NCBI RefSeq assembly: GCF_900099785.1
Contig: NZ_FNDS01000016.1
Coordinates: 1-64,000 of the forward strand
Length of the DNA: 64,000 nt
Reading direction: 5' to 3'
From: Pseudomonas panipatensis
Lineage (GTDB): Bacteria > Pseudomonadota > Gammaproteobacteria > Pseudomonadales > Pseudomonadaceae
Below the pieces are notes generated by a model. That model made no database searches. It was not told where the DNA came from and saw nothing but the letters and a program-made list of their open reading frames with translations. This document shows, piece by piece, positions 53,904 through 62,504 of the stretch; the stretch's first letter is position 1, and every line of letters begins with the position of its first letter. A program made the position numbers and the translations under genes.

Positions 53904-55292
53904 TCAGTCAAGTGATGAGCCGGGGTGGCAGTAGATACTGAAGCATGCTCCGCCAAGCAGGCTCTTGCCGAGCTGGTAAGGGTAACCGTGCAGGTTGAGA
54001 ATGGCCGAGACGATCGAGAGGCCGAGGCCGAAGCCGCTTTGGGCAACTCCCTGACGGCCCCGAAATAGGCGTTGGAACACCGCCTGGCGTTCTTCCAGAG
54101 GCACACCTGGTCCGGAGTCCAGCACCTCGATGCAACAAAAGCCGTTGCGTTCGGTGGCACGCAGTACAATGTGGCCGCCCTCGGGAGTGAACTTGATTGC
54201 ATTGCCCAGCAGATTGCCGAAGGCCTCGAAAAGCAGAGCGCGATCTCCTCTGAATCCAGGTAATTGTTCTACGCACTCCAGGGTCAGCGATTGCCTGCGC
54301 TCCTCGGCCAGCGGCAGGTAGAATTCGTGCAACTCGCGTAGCAAAGGCAGCGGCTGCAGATCATCGAAGGAAGAGCGCCGTCGGTGATCTTCCAGTTCGG
54401 AAATGCGCAGCAGGGCGTGAAAGCGCAGCATCAGCGAGTCGGTCTCGCCGATGATCCGTTCAAGCTGGGTAGACTGTGGCGGCGAGTCTATCTGCTGCTG
54501 AAGGCGATGCAGCTGCGTGCGCAGGTGGGTGAGTGGCGTGCGCAGGTCGTGGGCGATGCTGTCGCAGACACCTTTGACTTCCTGCATCAGTTGCACGATG
54601 CGGTCGAGCATCCCGTTGACGATGGCCGCCAGCATGTCCAACTCATCACGCCGTTGAGATAGCGGGAGGCGCCGCTCCAGGTCGCCGGCGATTATAGCCG
54701 CAGCGCAGCGCTGGATCCTTTGGATGCGTCGTTGCGGGCGGCGACGCAGCAGGTGCCAGCCGATGATGCCAGGTATCAGGGTCAGGGAAATACCCCACAG
54801 CAGCGCATGGAGGATGATTCGAGTGACGGCACTGAGTGAGCCGTTGTCGCGCACCAGCACCAGTAGGCGTCCATTGTCCGCATGGACCAGAAGGGCATAG
54901 CAACTGCTTCGTAGTTGGCTCCCGTCGATCATGCGATCGCAACGCTTCAGACGGTGCACCTGGCCGTCACGCTTGAGATTGAGAGGGATGTGGTGGATCT
55001 TGCCGCTGATGGGCAGACCATTGCGATCGAACAGCCCGTAGGCGTCATTGACTCGCTCGTCGAACACCTGACCAGTGCTCAGCGCGGCGTCCAACTTGTC
55101 GCCTTCGAAACGAGAGAACAGGTTCGCTCGCGAGATCAGCGAATGCGCCGAGAGGCTGTCCAGGGAACTAGATACCTCCCAGTAGAGGATGCCCATCAGC
55201 AAGCTGCCCCAGGCAATGAAAAGAAAACTGTACAGTGCGAGCAACCGGCTGCTCGATGATCGCCATCCCTCAGACGGATTCGGCAAGGACAT
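53904..55292 (-). CDS. sensor histidine kinase of cassette C
   Basis: The 462-residue kinase has TM1 ([22 protein letters not shown]), a ~130-residue periplasmic domain, TM2 ([20 protein letters not shown]), HAMP, HisKA ([18 protein letters not shown]) and HATPase ([26 protein letters not shown]). It overlaps its regulator gene by 23 nt. It differs from the cassette D kinase at only 8 of the first 73 residues, so the two arose by recent duplication or transfer. It may sense envelope damage or pump substrates (inference). Confidence 0.9.
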   Translation of the reverse strand: MSLPNPSEGWRSSSSRLLALYSFLFIAWGSLLMGILYWEVSSSLDSLSAHSLISRANLFSRFEGDKLDAALSTGQVFDERVNDAYGLFDRNGLPISGKIHHIPLNLKRDGQVHRLKRCDRMIDGSQLRSSCYALLVHADNGRLLVLVRDNGSLSAVTRIILHALLWGISLTLIPGIIGWHLLRRRPQRRIQRIQRCAAAIIAGDLERRLPLSQRRDELDMLAAIVNGMLDRIVQLMQEVKGVCDSIAHDLRTPLTHLRTQLHRLQQQIDSPPQSTQLERIIGETDSLMLRFHALLRISELEDHRRRSSFDDLQPLPLLRELHEFYLPLAEERRQSLTLECVEQLPGFRGDRALLFEAFGNLLGNAIKFTPEGGHIVLRATERNGFCCIEVLDSGPGVPLEERQAVFQRLFRGRQGVAQSGFGLGLSIVSAILNLHGYPYQLGKSLLGGACFSIYCHPGSSLD

Positions 55293-56025
55293 ACCCGACT
55301 CCTCTCACTGTCCTGAACAGAGGTCTCAGCCCCGGCTGGTCGATCTTTTTGCGCAGGCGACCGATGTGCACGTCGATGAGGTTTGTGCCGGGGGTGAGGT
55401 GGTAGCCCCAGACTTCTTCGAAAATCATCAACCGCGACAGCACCTGGCCGACGTTGCGCATGAGGAACTCCAGTAGTTTGTACTCGGTGGGTAGAAGCTC
55501 GAGTAGCTGGCCGTTACGCCGGGCCTCATGTTTGATCAGGTCGAGTTCCAGGTCGGCGACGCGCAGTATGGTGTCCGCCGTGTCCACCTGCTGCTGGCGG
55601 CGCAGCAGGACCTCGACCCGGGCGGCCATCTCGTCCGGTGCGAAGGGCTTGGTCAGGTAGTCGTTGCCGCCGGCGCGCAGGCCGCGGATGCGTTCGTCGA
55701 CATCGGATAGGGCGCTGATTATCAGTACCGGAGTGGTGATGCCCAGGGTGCGTAGCGTAGTGACGATGGCCAGACCATCGAATTCCGGCAGCATGCGGTC
55801 CAGCGTAATTACGTCATAGCTGCCGTTGGCAGCCCTAAGCAGGCCCTCGCGGCCGTTACGCACCCATTCCACGTCAAGGCCGTGGCATTGCAGCTCAGTA
55901 AGGATTTCCTGCCCGATGATCTCATCGTCTTCGATCGTCAGGACACGTCGCCCTGCTGGCTCCGCTTGGTGCAATTGCCTGCTCTGCGGTGAGCGCACTT
56001 GATCCGACCTTGAGGTTCTTTTCAT
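55270..56025 (-). CDS. OmpR-family response regulator of cassette C
   Basis: The 251-residue protein has a receiver (EDD 32-34, Asp76 in TLDRMLPEFDG, Lys in LTKPFAPDE) and a winged helix ([46 protein letters not shown]). The ~27-residue basic N-terminal extension before RRVLTIEDD is unusual; no better start was found. It probably controls the RND operon and the lipoproteins through the TTCAT repeats at 52351. Confidence 0.88.
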   Translation of the reverse strand: MKRTSRSDQVRSPQSRQLHQAEPAGRRVLTIEDDEIIGQEILTELQCHGLDVEWVRNGREGLLRAANGSYDVITLDRMLPEFDGLAIVTTLRTLGITTPVLIISALSDVDERIRGLRAGGNDYLTKPFAPDEMAARVEVLLRRQQQVDTADTILRVADLELDLIKHEARRNGQLLELLPTEYKLLEFLMRNVGQVLSRLMIFEEVWGYHLTPGTNLIDVHIGRLRKKIDQPGLRPLFRTVRGVGYVLAESV

Positions 56026-56333
56026 TTTCGCGGTAGACGCCAGTTCTTTGATGGGGCGCGGAAGCGGGTGCAGGGGATGCCCTTTTCAATATGTCCTGAC
56101 ATCAGAAAGCACTCTGGGGGGCAGTGATCAGCAGCGATGGTTCTGATGGTTGGAAGAGCGCCGGCAGGCTGGAATTTAGCAGTTTAGAGGAGAGTCTCAT
56201 TGATCGGTTACCCCAATTTTCGAATATGTAATTGAATTTTCGGAGTTTTGCGCATGAGTTGTGGATTTCTTCAATAAATTAAAGTGTCTGATCTTATCAA
56301 TTTTCGGCAGGGTGTTAGGAGAAAGCTCAAGCT

Positions 56334-56389
56334 GGCGTGTGGCGTGTGGCGTGTGGCGTGTGGCGTGTGGCGTGTGGCGTGTGGCGTAT
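56334..56389. repeat. GGCGTGT heptamer array, 7 exact copies plus one variant
   Basis: Units start at 56334, 56341, 56348, 56355, 56362, 56369 and 56376; an eighth reads GGCGTAT. It is a pure microsatellite-like tract about 300 bp upstream of the cassette C regulator gene. Copy number is likely to vary between isolates. Confidence 0.9.
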
Positions 56390-57206
56390 TAGGTTTTTCC
56401 AGGAGGGTTAAGGCAAATGAACGAAAATGAAATATTGTTAACTTAATTAAATTTTATTAATTTTCTTTAGATTCTATTTCCCCTCAAGTCGTCGCGTGAG
56501 CGCCAGTCGCTGGTGGCTGATCTCGCTGATTTTTGGCTAATAAGATTCAAATGGCAGCCAGGGGAGGTATAGGGCTTTTGGTTTTATATAATTATCCGTT
56601 GGTGACATTGACTTTGGCTGGCTAGGCGCTCTCTTCTGCAAGGGTTGAGCTGCCGGCACTAATGCAGTCCCCTCTCGCAATGGAAATCCCAATAGGAATA
56701 TCTGGATCACTGTTAGTTCCTGCGTAATCAGGATCCTCACTGGCATTGAGACAGCGAAAGCGGGCAGGTAATGTGCGGCTGGTGGTTAGCTGTGGGATGC
56801 GTGGTTGTGAGTCTTCTGTGTCACCAGCAACGCAGAGCAGGCTCGACGGATTCTGTGCGGCGACGATGCGCTGTGGCGGAATATGCGCAGGCAGACGCCG
56901 GCCTGGCGTGGCCATTGGCAGCTCGGGGCCGAAGGCGCTTTTGGTCCTGCGCAGGCGCTGCCTCGCACTCCTCGGACGCAATCGAGCGCCTCGATGTATC
57001 AGAAGGGCGTCGCGCGAGGAGTGATGCACTGAATTGTCGTACATACGACAGGTTGGAATGCAGCGGGTTTTGCCGGTGATATGGCAGGTCGGTTTTTCCT
57101 CGAGCGCGCGCAGTGCTTCCTTAAAAAATTATTCATTTTTGCAGCGAGGTAAAGCACCAGGATAGGGTGCGGCGGTGGATAAGGGGCACCTTCTTCACTG
57201 GCGGAT

Positions 57207-57242
57207 AAAAAAAGAGGGCCACCCCAGTTGCTCGGTGGCCCT
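57207..57242 (-). terminator. rho-independent terminator read from the minus strand
   Basis: The stem AGGGCCACC/GGTGGCCCT (57215-57223, 57234-57242) is flanked on its left by seven A, giving a U-run on the minus-strand transcript. No intact minus-strand gene lies upstream within 600 bp, so it may end a lost gene or a small RNA. Confidence 0.8.
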
Positions 57243-57755
57243 AGAAGGAGCCAAGAGATTATCAATGATCGACAATGGTGTTTCGATTAAAATTTATTTC
57301 ATTAAGTTTAAATTGCAGGTTTACGGTTCGTGATGGGGAGGTTTTATATTGGTTTCTACCGGAGGCTGCGGATGATTTCTTCACGGATAGCTGCAGCTTC
57401 ATGCGCGTCGAGCTTGTCACCCTTGATCTAACCAGAACATTGAGCGCTGCCCGATGACGTCGAGATGGCGCCAGACAATGGGGGACGCGAGGAGTCTTTC
57501 GCAATCAACTGAGCGTTCACGCCATTCCCTGTTCACTGCATTGATAGCGGCAAAGGCTTCCACCGAACAGCTCGTCCCTCATTAGTTGAGCGCAAACCGT
57601 GGGTGGTAGGATGAGACATTGCGTATGAGTAGGTCGGGGAGTTGATCATGCGTCGCATATACCCACACTCCAGCAACTACTCCGGTAGGGAATCTGAAAA
57701 AAAATTCATTTCCAAGGGAACAGGCTGAAATGTCCAGCGCTGTAGGATTTCCTCG

Positions 57756-57789
57756 AGCCTAGAGCTTGAATCAATACAGATATGTATTG
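57756..57789 (+). promoter_or_regulatory. conserved box plus hairpin leader, copy B
   Basis: AGCCTAGAGCTTGA (57756-57769) is identical to that of copy A. It is followed by a 7-bp stem CAATACA/TGTATTG (57772-57778, 57783-57789) with a GATA loop, 27 nt before the ATG at 57817 and just ahead of AAAAGGAG. Stem sequence differs from copy A while shape and position are kept. Confidence 0.7.
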
Positions 57790-57816
57790 GCGCCCCCTGT
57801 AAAAGGAGTCTGCATC

Positions 57817-58029
57817 ATGAAATCCATTAAAGCGATGTTGGTTTTGGCCCTGATGGGCGTATCTGTTGCGGCCATGGCCGAAGACGGTGGCGACAAGGTA
57901 ATGGCAAGAATGATTGCCGCTCGAGACGCTTCGATGGCCCATTACCTTCAAGTAGAGCACGCTCGTACTCAGACTGCAGTTGTCACTAACCAAGGTTCAG
58001 GGTCCGGAAAAGTTCAACGCACTAACTGA
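57817..58029 (+). CDS. small secreted AEDGGD protein, copy B
   Basis: The 70-residue protein has a signal peptide (MKSIKAMLVLALMGVSVAAMA) and a mature part EDGGDKVMARMIAARDASMAHYLQVEHARTQTAVV ending KVQRTN. It is a paralogue of 36767-36982. The first residues after cleavage, the HY-x-QVE motif and the RTN end are shared, while the middle differs. The next gene is again a minus-strand OmpR regulator. No function is known to me. Confidence 0.75.
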   Translation: MKSIKAMLVLALMGVSVAAMAEDGGDKVMARMIAARDASMAHYLQVEHARTQTAVVTNQGSGSGKVQRTN

Positions 58030-58152
58030 TGCTGTTCTGCCCCAGTTGCCTGTCTGACCGTCGGCATAGACCTTATGCGCTTAATTCTCGTGGCATGCCG
58101 GCGGTCAGCTTGGCAAGCTGTGGGCCAAGACGTTGAAACAGTAAACTCTAGG

Positions 58153-58863
58153 TTATCCAATGTCCGGCACAGTTAATTTTGAGGTCTTTTCTGAATCTAT
58201 TCGATACCCCGAGCCTGGCACGGTTAAGATTAGTGAATGACTGAACCCTTCATCAAGTTTTTGCCGCAAGCGATAAATGTGTTTGTCAATGACATTGTCA
58301 TTCGGAGAGAAGTCATAATCCCAGACGCTTTCAAGTAGCATAAGGCGAGTGACGACCTTGCCAGCATGGCGCATGAGTTGCTCCAGAATTAGGGTTTCCC
58401 GATGAGCGAGTGGGATTCTTCGGCCGTGACGTGTTGCCAAGCGTAGTGCGCAATCCAGATATAATTCCCCGACTCGAAGGATGCGTGCTGGTCCCGGCGA
58501 ATGATTGCGAGTACGCAATAAGGCCTCAAGGCGCGCAAGTACTTCCATGAGAGAGAAGGGTTTGGGCAAATAGCCATCGCAACCTGCTCGCAATCCTTCG
58601 ATTCGTTGCTGAGTCAAGGCCATGGCGCTGAGCATCAATACAGGAACAAACTCACCCTGACGGCGAAGCTCACGAACCAAGGTCAAGCCATCCATGCCGT
58701 GCAAACATCTGTCGAGAATAAGGGCATCGTAGATGCCCTCTAGCGCAAGGGCCAAGCCATCCGGTCCAGTTTTAACCGCATCAACGACATGCCCGGCTTC
58801 GCTGAGTCCGCGAACCAGGTAGGAGGACGCGCTAGTGTCGTCGTCGATCACCAGAATTCGCAT
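58153..58863 (-). CDS. OmpR-family response regulator (cassette B)
   Basis: The 236-residue paralogue of the cassette A regulator 1 has a receiver with DDD 7-9, Asp51 (LILDRCLHG) and Lys in LPKPFSL, and a winged helix (LEQLMRHAGKVVTRLMLLESVWDYDFSPNDNVIDKHIYRLRQKLDEGF). ATG at 58863 is chosen (GAGG upstream); the frame is open to 59007 but that part overlaps decayed sequence. No intact kinase gene is adjacent, so it is an orphan unless served by the cassette A kinase. Confidence 0.87.
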   Translation of the reverse strand: MRILVIDDDTSASSYLVRGLSEAGHVVDAVKTGPDGLALALEGIYDALILDRCLHGMDGLTLVRELRRQGEFVPVLMLSAMALTQQRIEGLRAGCDGYLPKPFSLMEVLARLEALLRTRNHSPGPARILRVGELYLDCALRLATRHGRRIPLAHRETLILEQLMRHAGKVVTRLMLLESVWDYDFSPNDNVIDKHIYRLRQKLDEGFSHSLILTVPGSGYRIDSEKTSKLTVPDIG

Positions 58864-59039
58864 GCGGACCTCGACAATGGAAGAGTGAAACTTTTTTCGT
58901 GCCGTCGAAACTATGCAGGCCTCGCCGACTCGACACACTATGGCATCAATTCGCCCAGAAGGCAGCGTCGCGGACGGCCCAGTCGCGCAACGCGGCAAGA
59001 AGACCACAACCTCAAGTGACGGCCTTTGAGGGTGGGCCT

Positions 59040-59165
59040 GCCTCCTCTGGTGAGGTAGATGTCGCCCTCCAGGATGATGGCGTCTCCGTCTTTTCGATCA
59101 GTGAGGGCTTCGATGGTTTTCTGCGGGCAGCGACGGTGTCTTCGATCTCGCCGCTCATTAATCGA
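59040..59165 (+). pseudogene. relic of a second OmpR regulator in cassette B
   Basis: The frame GEVDVALQDDGVSVFSISEGFDGFLRAATVSS aligns with residues about 15-46 of the cassette A regulator 2 (REIESALQDHGFTVTSVGNGRDGLLQAAAGD). The DNA stretch CGCCCTCCAGGATGATGG is close to CGGCCCTCCAGGACCATGG there. Phospho-acceptor region, DNA-binding domain and kinase gene are all lost. Confidence 0.65.
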
Positions 59166-59185
59166 CTAATCGTCGTCGCAGCAAT

Positions 59186-59569
59186 TTAGAACCACCCGAG
59201 ACGCCTGCAGGCGCTATAAATCAAATACACACCAAGACCACAGACAAAAATTCCAAATAGCAGGCGTAGTTGAGATCCCGGTATATGGCTGGCAAATATC
59301 GCTCCAACCCAAGAGCCAAGGAACATGGTTGCAGCGAGAATAATGGCAGCACGTATGTCGACACTCCCATGTCTATAGTATTCGATCGCCGCTGCAAGAC
59401 CTACAGGTGGCAGTAGAACTGCCAGTGAGGTGCCAGTTGCCATATGCTGGGAAAAACCAGCGAAGTAGATCAAGGCGGGAACTATGACGATGCCACCGCC
59501 AACGCCGAATAGCCCCGCAGAAATGCCACCGAGGGTGCCGATAACAATGAATAACAACCATGCTGGCAC
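59186..59569 (-). CDS. half-size TauE/SafE (TSUP)-like membrane protein, copy B
   Basis: The 127-residue paralogue of 40134-40511 has four hydrophobic segments and the identical block GFSQHMATGTSLAVLLPP, plus LRLLFGIFVC. GTG start with GGAG 7 nt upstream. It lies on the opposite strand relative to the secreted-peptide gene, unlike cassette A, so part of the cassette was inverted after duplication. Confidence 0.8.
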   Translation of the reverse strand: MPAWLLFIVIGTLGGISAGLFGVGGGIVIVPALIYFAGFSQHMATGTSLAVLLPPVGLAAAIEYYRHGSVDIRAAIILAATMFLGSWVGAIFASHIPGSQLRLLFGIFVCGLGVYLIYSACRRLGWF

Positions 59570-59889
59570 GGAGTTTCTCCTTTCTCAAAGGATCAAGAAG
59601 TTCAACTTTACCCTGAACAGCCCAGCAAGTATTGGATGAATTGCTAAGATATGCATTTTTTGAAGGAAGGATGTGTCGCCTGTACGAGTCCGGAAAGGGA
59701 TCCTGTAAAACTAGGTGCTATCGCCGGACAATGCGATGCAGTTGCTTTCTGAGTGCCAGCGTCGATGTTGGTTCGCCATCCGTTTCTGTCGACTGAACCA
59801 TCGGGTCAACCCTGGTGTGGGCTAGGTGAGTATTTCTGATCCGCATACTGACCACATGGGAATCAACGTCATGCATGCCGGCGTACACT
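59570..59889. other. intergenic, nothing recognised
   Basis: This stretch of about 320 bp upstream of the TSUP copy B holds no supported gene or repeat. It should contain the TSUP promoter on the minus strand. Confidence 0.4.
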
Positions 59890-59979
59890 GCTTGGCCTGT
59901 CCTGGGCAGGGGCGCTGACTTCCTGCGTCTGTTCGTTCTGCTGATGTTCTACATCGGCATGAGTTTCCTGCTTAAGTGA
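59890..59979 (+). pseudogene. C-terminal tail of a lost membrane protein before lgt
   Basis: The frame PVLGRGADFLRLFVLLMFYIGMSFLLK and stop (TGA 59977-59979) is a single amphipathic-hydrophobic helix with no start. It sits 20 bp before lgt. In P. aeruginosa a full-length TauE/SafE gene precedes lgt (recalled), and this looks like the end of that protein. Confidence 0.5.
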
Positions 59980-59999
59980 TTCATCCCTAGGAGAAAGCG

Positions 60000-60833
60000 A
60001 TGCTGCCTTATCCACAGATCGACCCGGTTGCGGTGTCGCTCGGCCCCCTGAAAGTCCACTGGTACGGCCTGATGTACCTGATCGGCATCGGCGGCGCCTG
60101 GTTCCTCGCCTCGCGCCGGCTGAACCGCTTCGATCCGACCTGGAGCAAGGAGAAACTCTCCGACCTGGTGTTCTGGGTGGCCTGTGGCGTGGTCCTCGGC
60201 GGCCGCATCGGCTACGTGCTGTTCTACAAGCTGGATTACTACCTGGCCAACCCGCTGGGCCTGTTCAAGGTCTGGGAGGGCGGCATGTCCTTCCATGGCG
60301 GACTGCTCGGGGTGATGCTGGTGACCTGGTGGTTCGGCAAGCGCAACGGCAAGAGCTTCTTCCAACTGATGGACTTCATCGCACCGCTGGTGCCGATCGG
60401 CCTGGGCGCCGGGCGTATCGGCAACTTCATCAACGCCGAGCTGTGGGGTAAGCCCACCGACGTGCCCTGGGCGATGATCTTCCCGCCCTACAGCGACCCG
60501 GCGCAGCTGCCGCGCCACCCCTCGCAGCTCTATGAGTTCGGCCTGGAAGGCATCGCCCTGCTGATCATCCTCTGGCTGTTCACCAGCAAGCCGCGGCCGA
60601 CCGCCTCGGTCTCCGGGTTGTTCATCCTCTGCTACGGCCTGTTCCGCTTCTTTGTCGAATTCTTCCGCCTGCCCGACGCCGACCAGGGTGCCGGTGGCAA
60701 CGGCGGTCCGGGCTACCTGGCCTGGGATTGGCTGACCATGGGCCAACTGCTCTGCGTGCCGATGATTCTCGGTGGCATCGCACTGATGATCTGGGCCTAC
60801 CGCTGCGCGGCGGCCAGGGCTCCGCTCAGATGA
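60000..60833 (+). CDS. lgt: prolipoprotein diacylglyceryl transferase
   Basis: The 277-residue inner-membrane enzyme adds diacylglyceryl from phosphatidylglycerol to the lipobox Cys. Seen are the opening [39 protein letters not shown] (catalytic-region HGGL) and the signature [13 protein letters not shown], plus HPSQLYE. Length is normal. GAGAAAG precedes the ATG. thyA, which usually follows lgt in pseudomonads, is missing; the lipoprotein/kinase cassette D is there instead. Confidence 0.95.
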   Translation: MLPYPQIDPVAVSLGPLKVHWYGLMYLIGIGGAWFLASRRLNRFDPTWSKEKLSDLVFWVACGVVLGGRIGYVLFYKLDYYLANPLGLFKVWEGGMSFHGGLLGVMLVTWWFGKRNGKSFFQLMDFIAPLVPIGLGAGRIGNFINAELWGKPTDVPWAMIFPPYSDPAQLPRHPSQLYEFGLEGIALLIILWLFTSKPRPTASVSGLFILCYGLFRFFVEFFRLPDADQGAGGNGGPGYLAWDWLTMGQLLCVPMILGGIALMIWAYRCAAARAPLR

Positions 60834-61361
60834 GCCTGACGTCGATCGAGAAGTTCGCCGATCGGTGAGTTCTCCATTAACCATCAAATCCCCACGCAGT
60901 TGCCAATGGGCTGGTCGTAATTGTCTCGCCAACCCCGCAATAGGCCGCCTAAGCGGATTGTTTGTCAGTGGCCAGATCGCACCAGGCCTTGCCAAGGCGG
61001 CCATTGGCGAGGGCGCTGGCAGCGACAGGATTGCGTAGAGCAGGAGCTGCTGCAGTTCGTTTCGCCACGGGGCGCCCTTGCCCACTACCAGTCGCGATGG
61101 CTGGTGCCAAAGTGCGCTAGCAAGAGCGGCTGATGGAGTTCTTCGTTGATTCAATGAACCGCTTTAGTCTGCGGATTTTTACCTAACAGCCGACCTCTCG
61201 TTTGGTGAAGGATTTTTCATCTTCCTAGTAAAGATTTCTTCATGGGGTTTCATTTGTCCGCCGCCGCCGCGCGCGCCACCCTGCACCTTGTTCCAAGCGC
61301 CCCGGCCATGCCGCCGCGCCATTCCGGGGCTAGTGTATTCCCCCTGTCTCGAGGTCTCTGC
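60834..61361. other. 528-bp gap with conserved control block of cassette D
   Basis: No gene between lgt and the lipoprotein gene. The right part (about 61145-61260) repeats the cassette C control region, including TTCAT direct repeats at 61239 and 61249. The left part holds no recognised feature; there is no RND gene on its far side. Confidence 0.55.
61239..61253. promoter_or_regulatory. TTCAT direct repeat, copy D
   Basis: TTCAT at 61239 and 61249, again 10 bp apart and in the same context (AAGATTTCTTCAT-GGGGTTTCATTTGTCCG split by one base change) as in cassette C. It is 109 bp before the lipoprotein ATG. Confidence 0.55.
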
Positions 61362-61769
61362 ATGTCACATCTAAGTCGCCTGTCCATCCCCGCTTTGTCG
61401 CTGGTCGCCCTGCTCGCCGGCTGTGCCGGACCCATGCCCAAGCCGGATCCGAGCGAAGCCTGGGTCAGCCTCGGCGAGGAAACTCCGAACGTGCTGATGG
61501 CCGAGAAGCTCGACGGGATGAACTTGTCCGACGGCCGCTTCTTCGAAGTACCGGCCGGCGCCCACGACCTGGAAGTGCAGCTGTACGATAACTCCGATAG
61601 CAACGCCCAGGAGGTGTGCGACGCCACGCTGCGCTACGACGGCTTCGTCCCTGGCGCTCGCTATCACTTGCAGGAAACCAGCCTTGGCCGCGAGTTCCAG
61701 GCCAGGTTGTATGACGCCAAGGGTAAGCAGGTAGCTGAAACCGATAACTTCCGCTGCATTCCCGGCTGA
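61362..61769 (+). CDS. small lipoprotein, cassette D
   Basis: The 135-residue lipoprotein has signal SRLSIPALSLVALLAGC (lipobox LAGC), AGPMPKPDPSEAWVSLGEE, DGRFFEVPAGAHDLEVQL, CDATLRYDGF and C-terminal CIPG. It is most like the second cassette C lipoprotein. GAGG precedes the ATG. It is convergent with the atypical regulator gene 84 bp downstream. Confidence 0.77.
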   Translation: MSHLSRLSIPALSLVALLAGCAGPMPKPDPSEAWVSLGEETPNVLMAEKLDGMNLSDGRFFEVPAGAHDLEVQLYDNSDSNAQEVCDATLRYDGFVPGARYHLQETSLGREFQARLYDAKGKQVAETDNFRCIPG

Positions 61770-61853
61770 GTCGTCTCAGGACGTGTTCCGGCAACCGGCG
61801 CCGCGTCGGCGAGGATGCGAGTTCCTCGTCCGCCGTGTCGCGTTACCCGTCGC

Positions 61854-62498
61854 TCAGCGTTCGCGCAGCAGCAACGAACGCTTCAGGCGATAGCCGTAGC
61901 CGCGCAATGTCTCCAGGCAATCTCCCGCCCCCAGCTCAGCCAGTTTGCGCCTCAGCGCGGCGATGCGCCGTTGCAGGCGCGCCGGCTGGATGTCGCCGCC
62001 ATCGCCCCACAGCGCTTCTTCCAGGCGCGCGATCGGTATGACCCCGCCGTGGCGACCAAACAGTTCCAGCAGCCGCTGTTCGTCGCGGGTCAGTTCGACG
62101 CGCCGGGCGCCGAGGCCGAGCTGCGGTAGCCCCAGGGACAGCCAGAGTCCGATGGCGTCAGCGGGCGCTGGCACGCTGCGCAACAGTGCTTGCACCCGCG
62201 CGCGCAGTTCTCGTGCGCTCACCTCGACGGGCAGGCACAGGTCAGCGCCGGCGCGCAGGCAGGCCACGCTATTCGATGCGCCGCAGCCATGAAGCACCAG
62301 CAGCGCCGCCTGTCCCCGGGGGGCGGCGCACAAGGACAGCAGGGCGGGGTACTGCGCGGGCAGCTCGAGCACCACCAGTTGGAACTGTCCTGTGGTCATC
62401 AAGTGCCGCGCCTGTTCCGGGCTGGCGTAGCTGGCGGCCAGCGGCAGATCGCGGGCCCGCGAACCGTCGGCGTCACGAGTAACGTAAAGCAGACTCAA
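61854..62498 (-). CDS. atypical OmpR-type regulator lacking the phospho-acceptor Asp
   Basis: The 214-residue protein has an intact winged helix (about 120-214: RDEQRLLELFGRHGGVIPIARLEEALWGDGGDIQPARLQRRIAALRRKLAEL). In its receiver-like half the acceptor is Glu in VVLELP, the acidic pair is absent (VTRDADG) and the KPF Lys is replaced (LPVEVS). It is therefore a pseudo-receiver that cannot be controlled by normal phosphorylation. It starts 6 bp after the cassette D kinase stop, so is co-transcribed; cassette C has no counterpart. Confidence 0.8.
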   Translation of the reverse strand: MSLLYVTRDADGSRARDLPLAASYASPEQARHLMTTGQFQLVVLELPAQYPALLSLCAAPRGQAALLVLHGCGASNSVACLRAGADLCLPVEVSARELRARVQALLRSVPAPADAIGLWLSLGLPQLGLGARRVELTRDEQRLLELFGRHGGVIPIARLEEALWGDGGDIQPARLQRRIAALRRKLAELGAGDCLETLRGYGYRLKRSLLLRER

Positions 62499-62504
62499 CG
62501 ACTT

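Larger units (their letters stand above)
56026..57755. other. 1.7-kb AT-rich gap with repeat and orphan terminator
   Basis: No gene is supported. Contents seen are a heptamer array (56334-56389), a minus-strand terminator (57207-57242), and, just upstream of that terminator, a 23-codon minus-strand stretch (57356-57427, KGDKLDAHEAAAIREEIIRSLR then stop) that looks coding but lacks a start. A 140-codon minus frame at 56622-57044 has no signal of being real. Confidence 0.5.

Noticed and set aside
56334-56389. CRISPR array
   Set aside because: Units are contiguous 7-mers without spacers; no cas genes are in the window.
59949-61154. 401-codon minus frame opposite lgt
   Set aside because: Overlaps the full lgt gene, which carries its signature motif; no recognisable protein on the minus strand.
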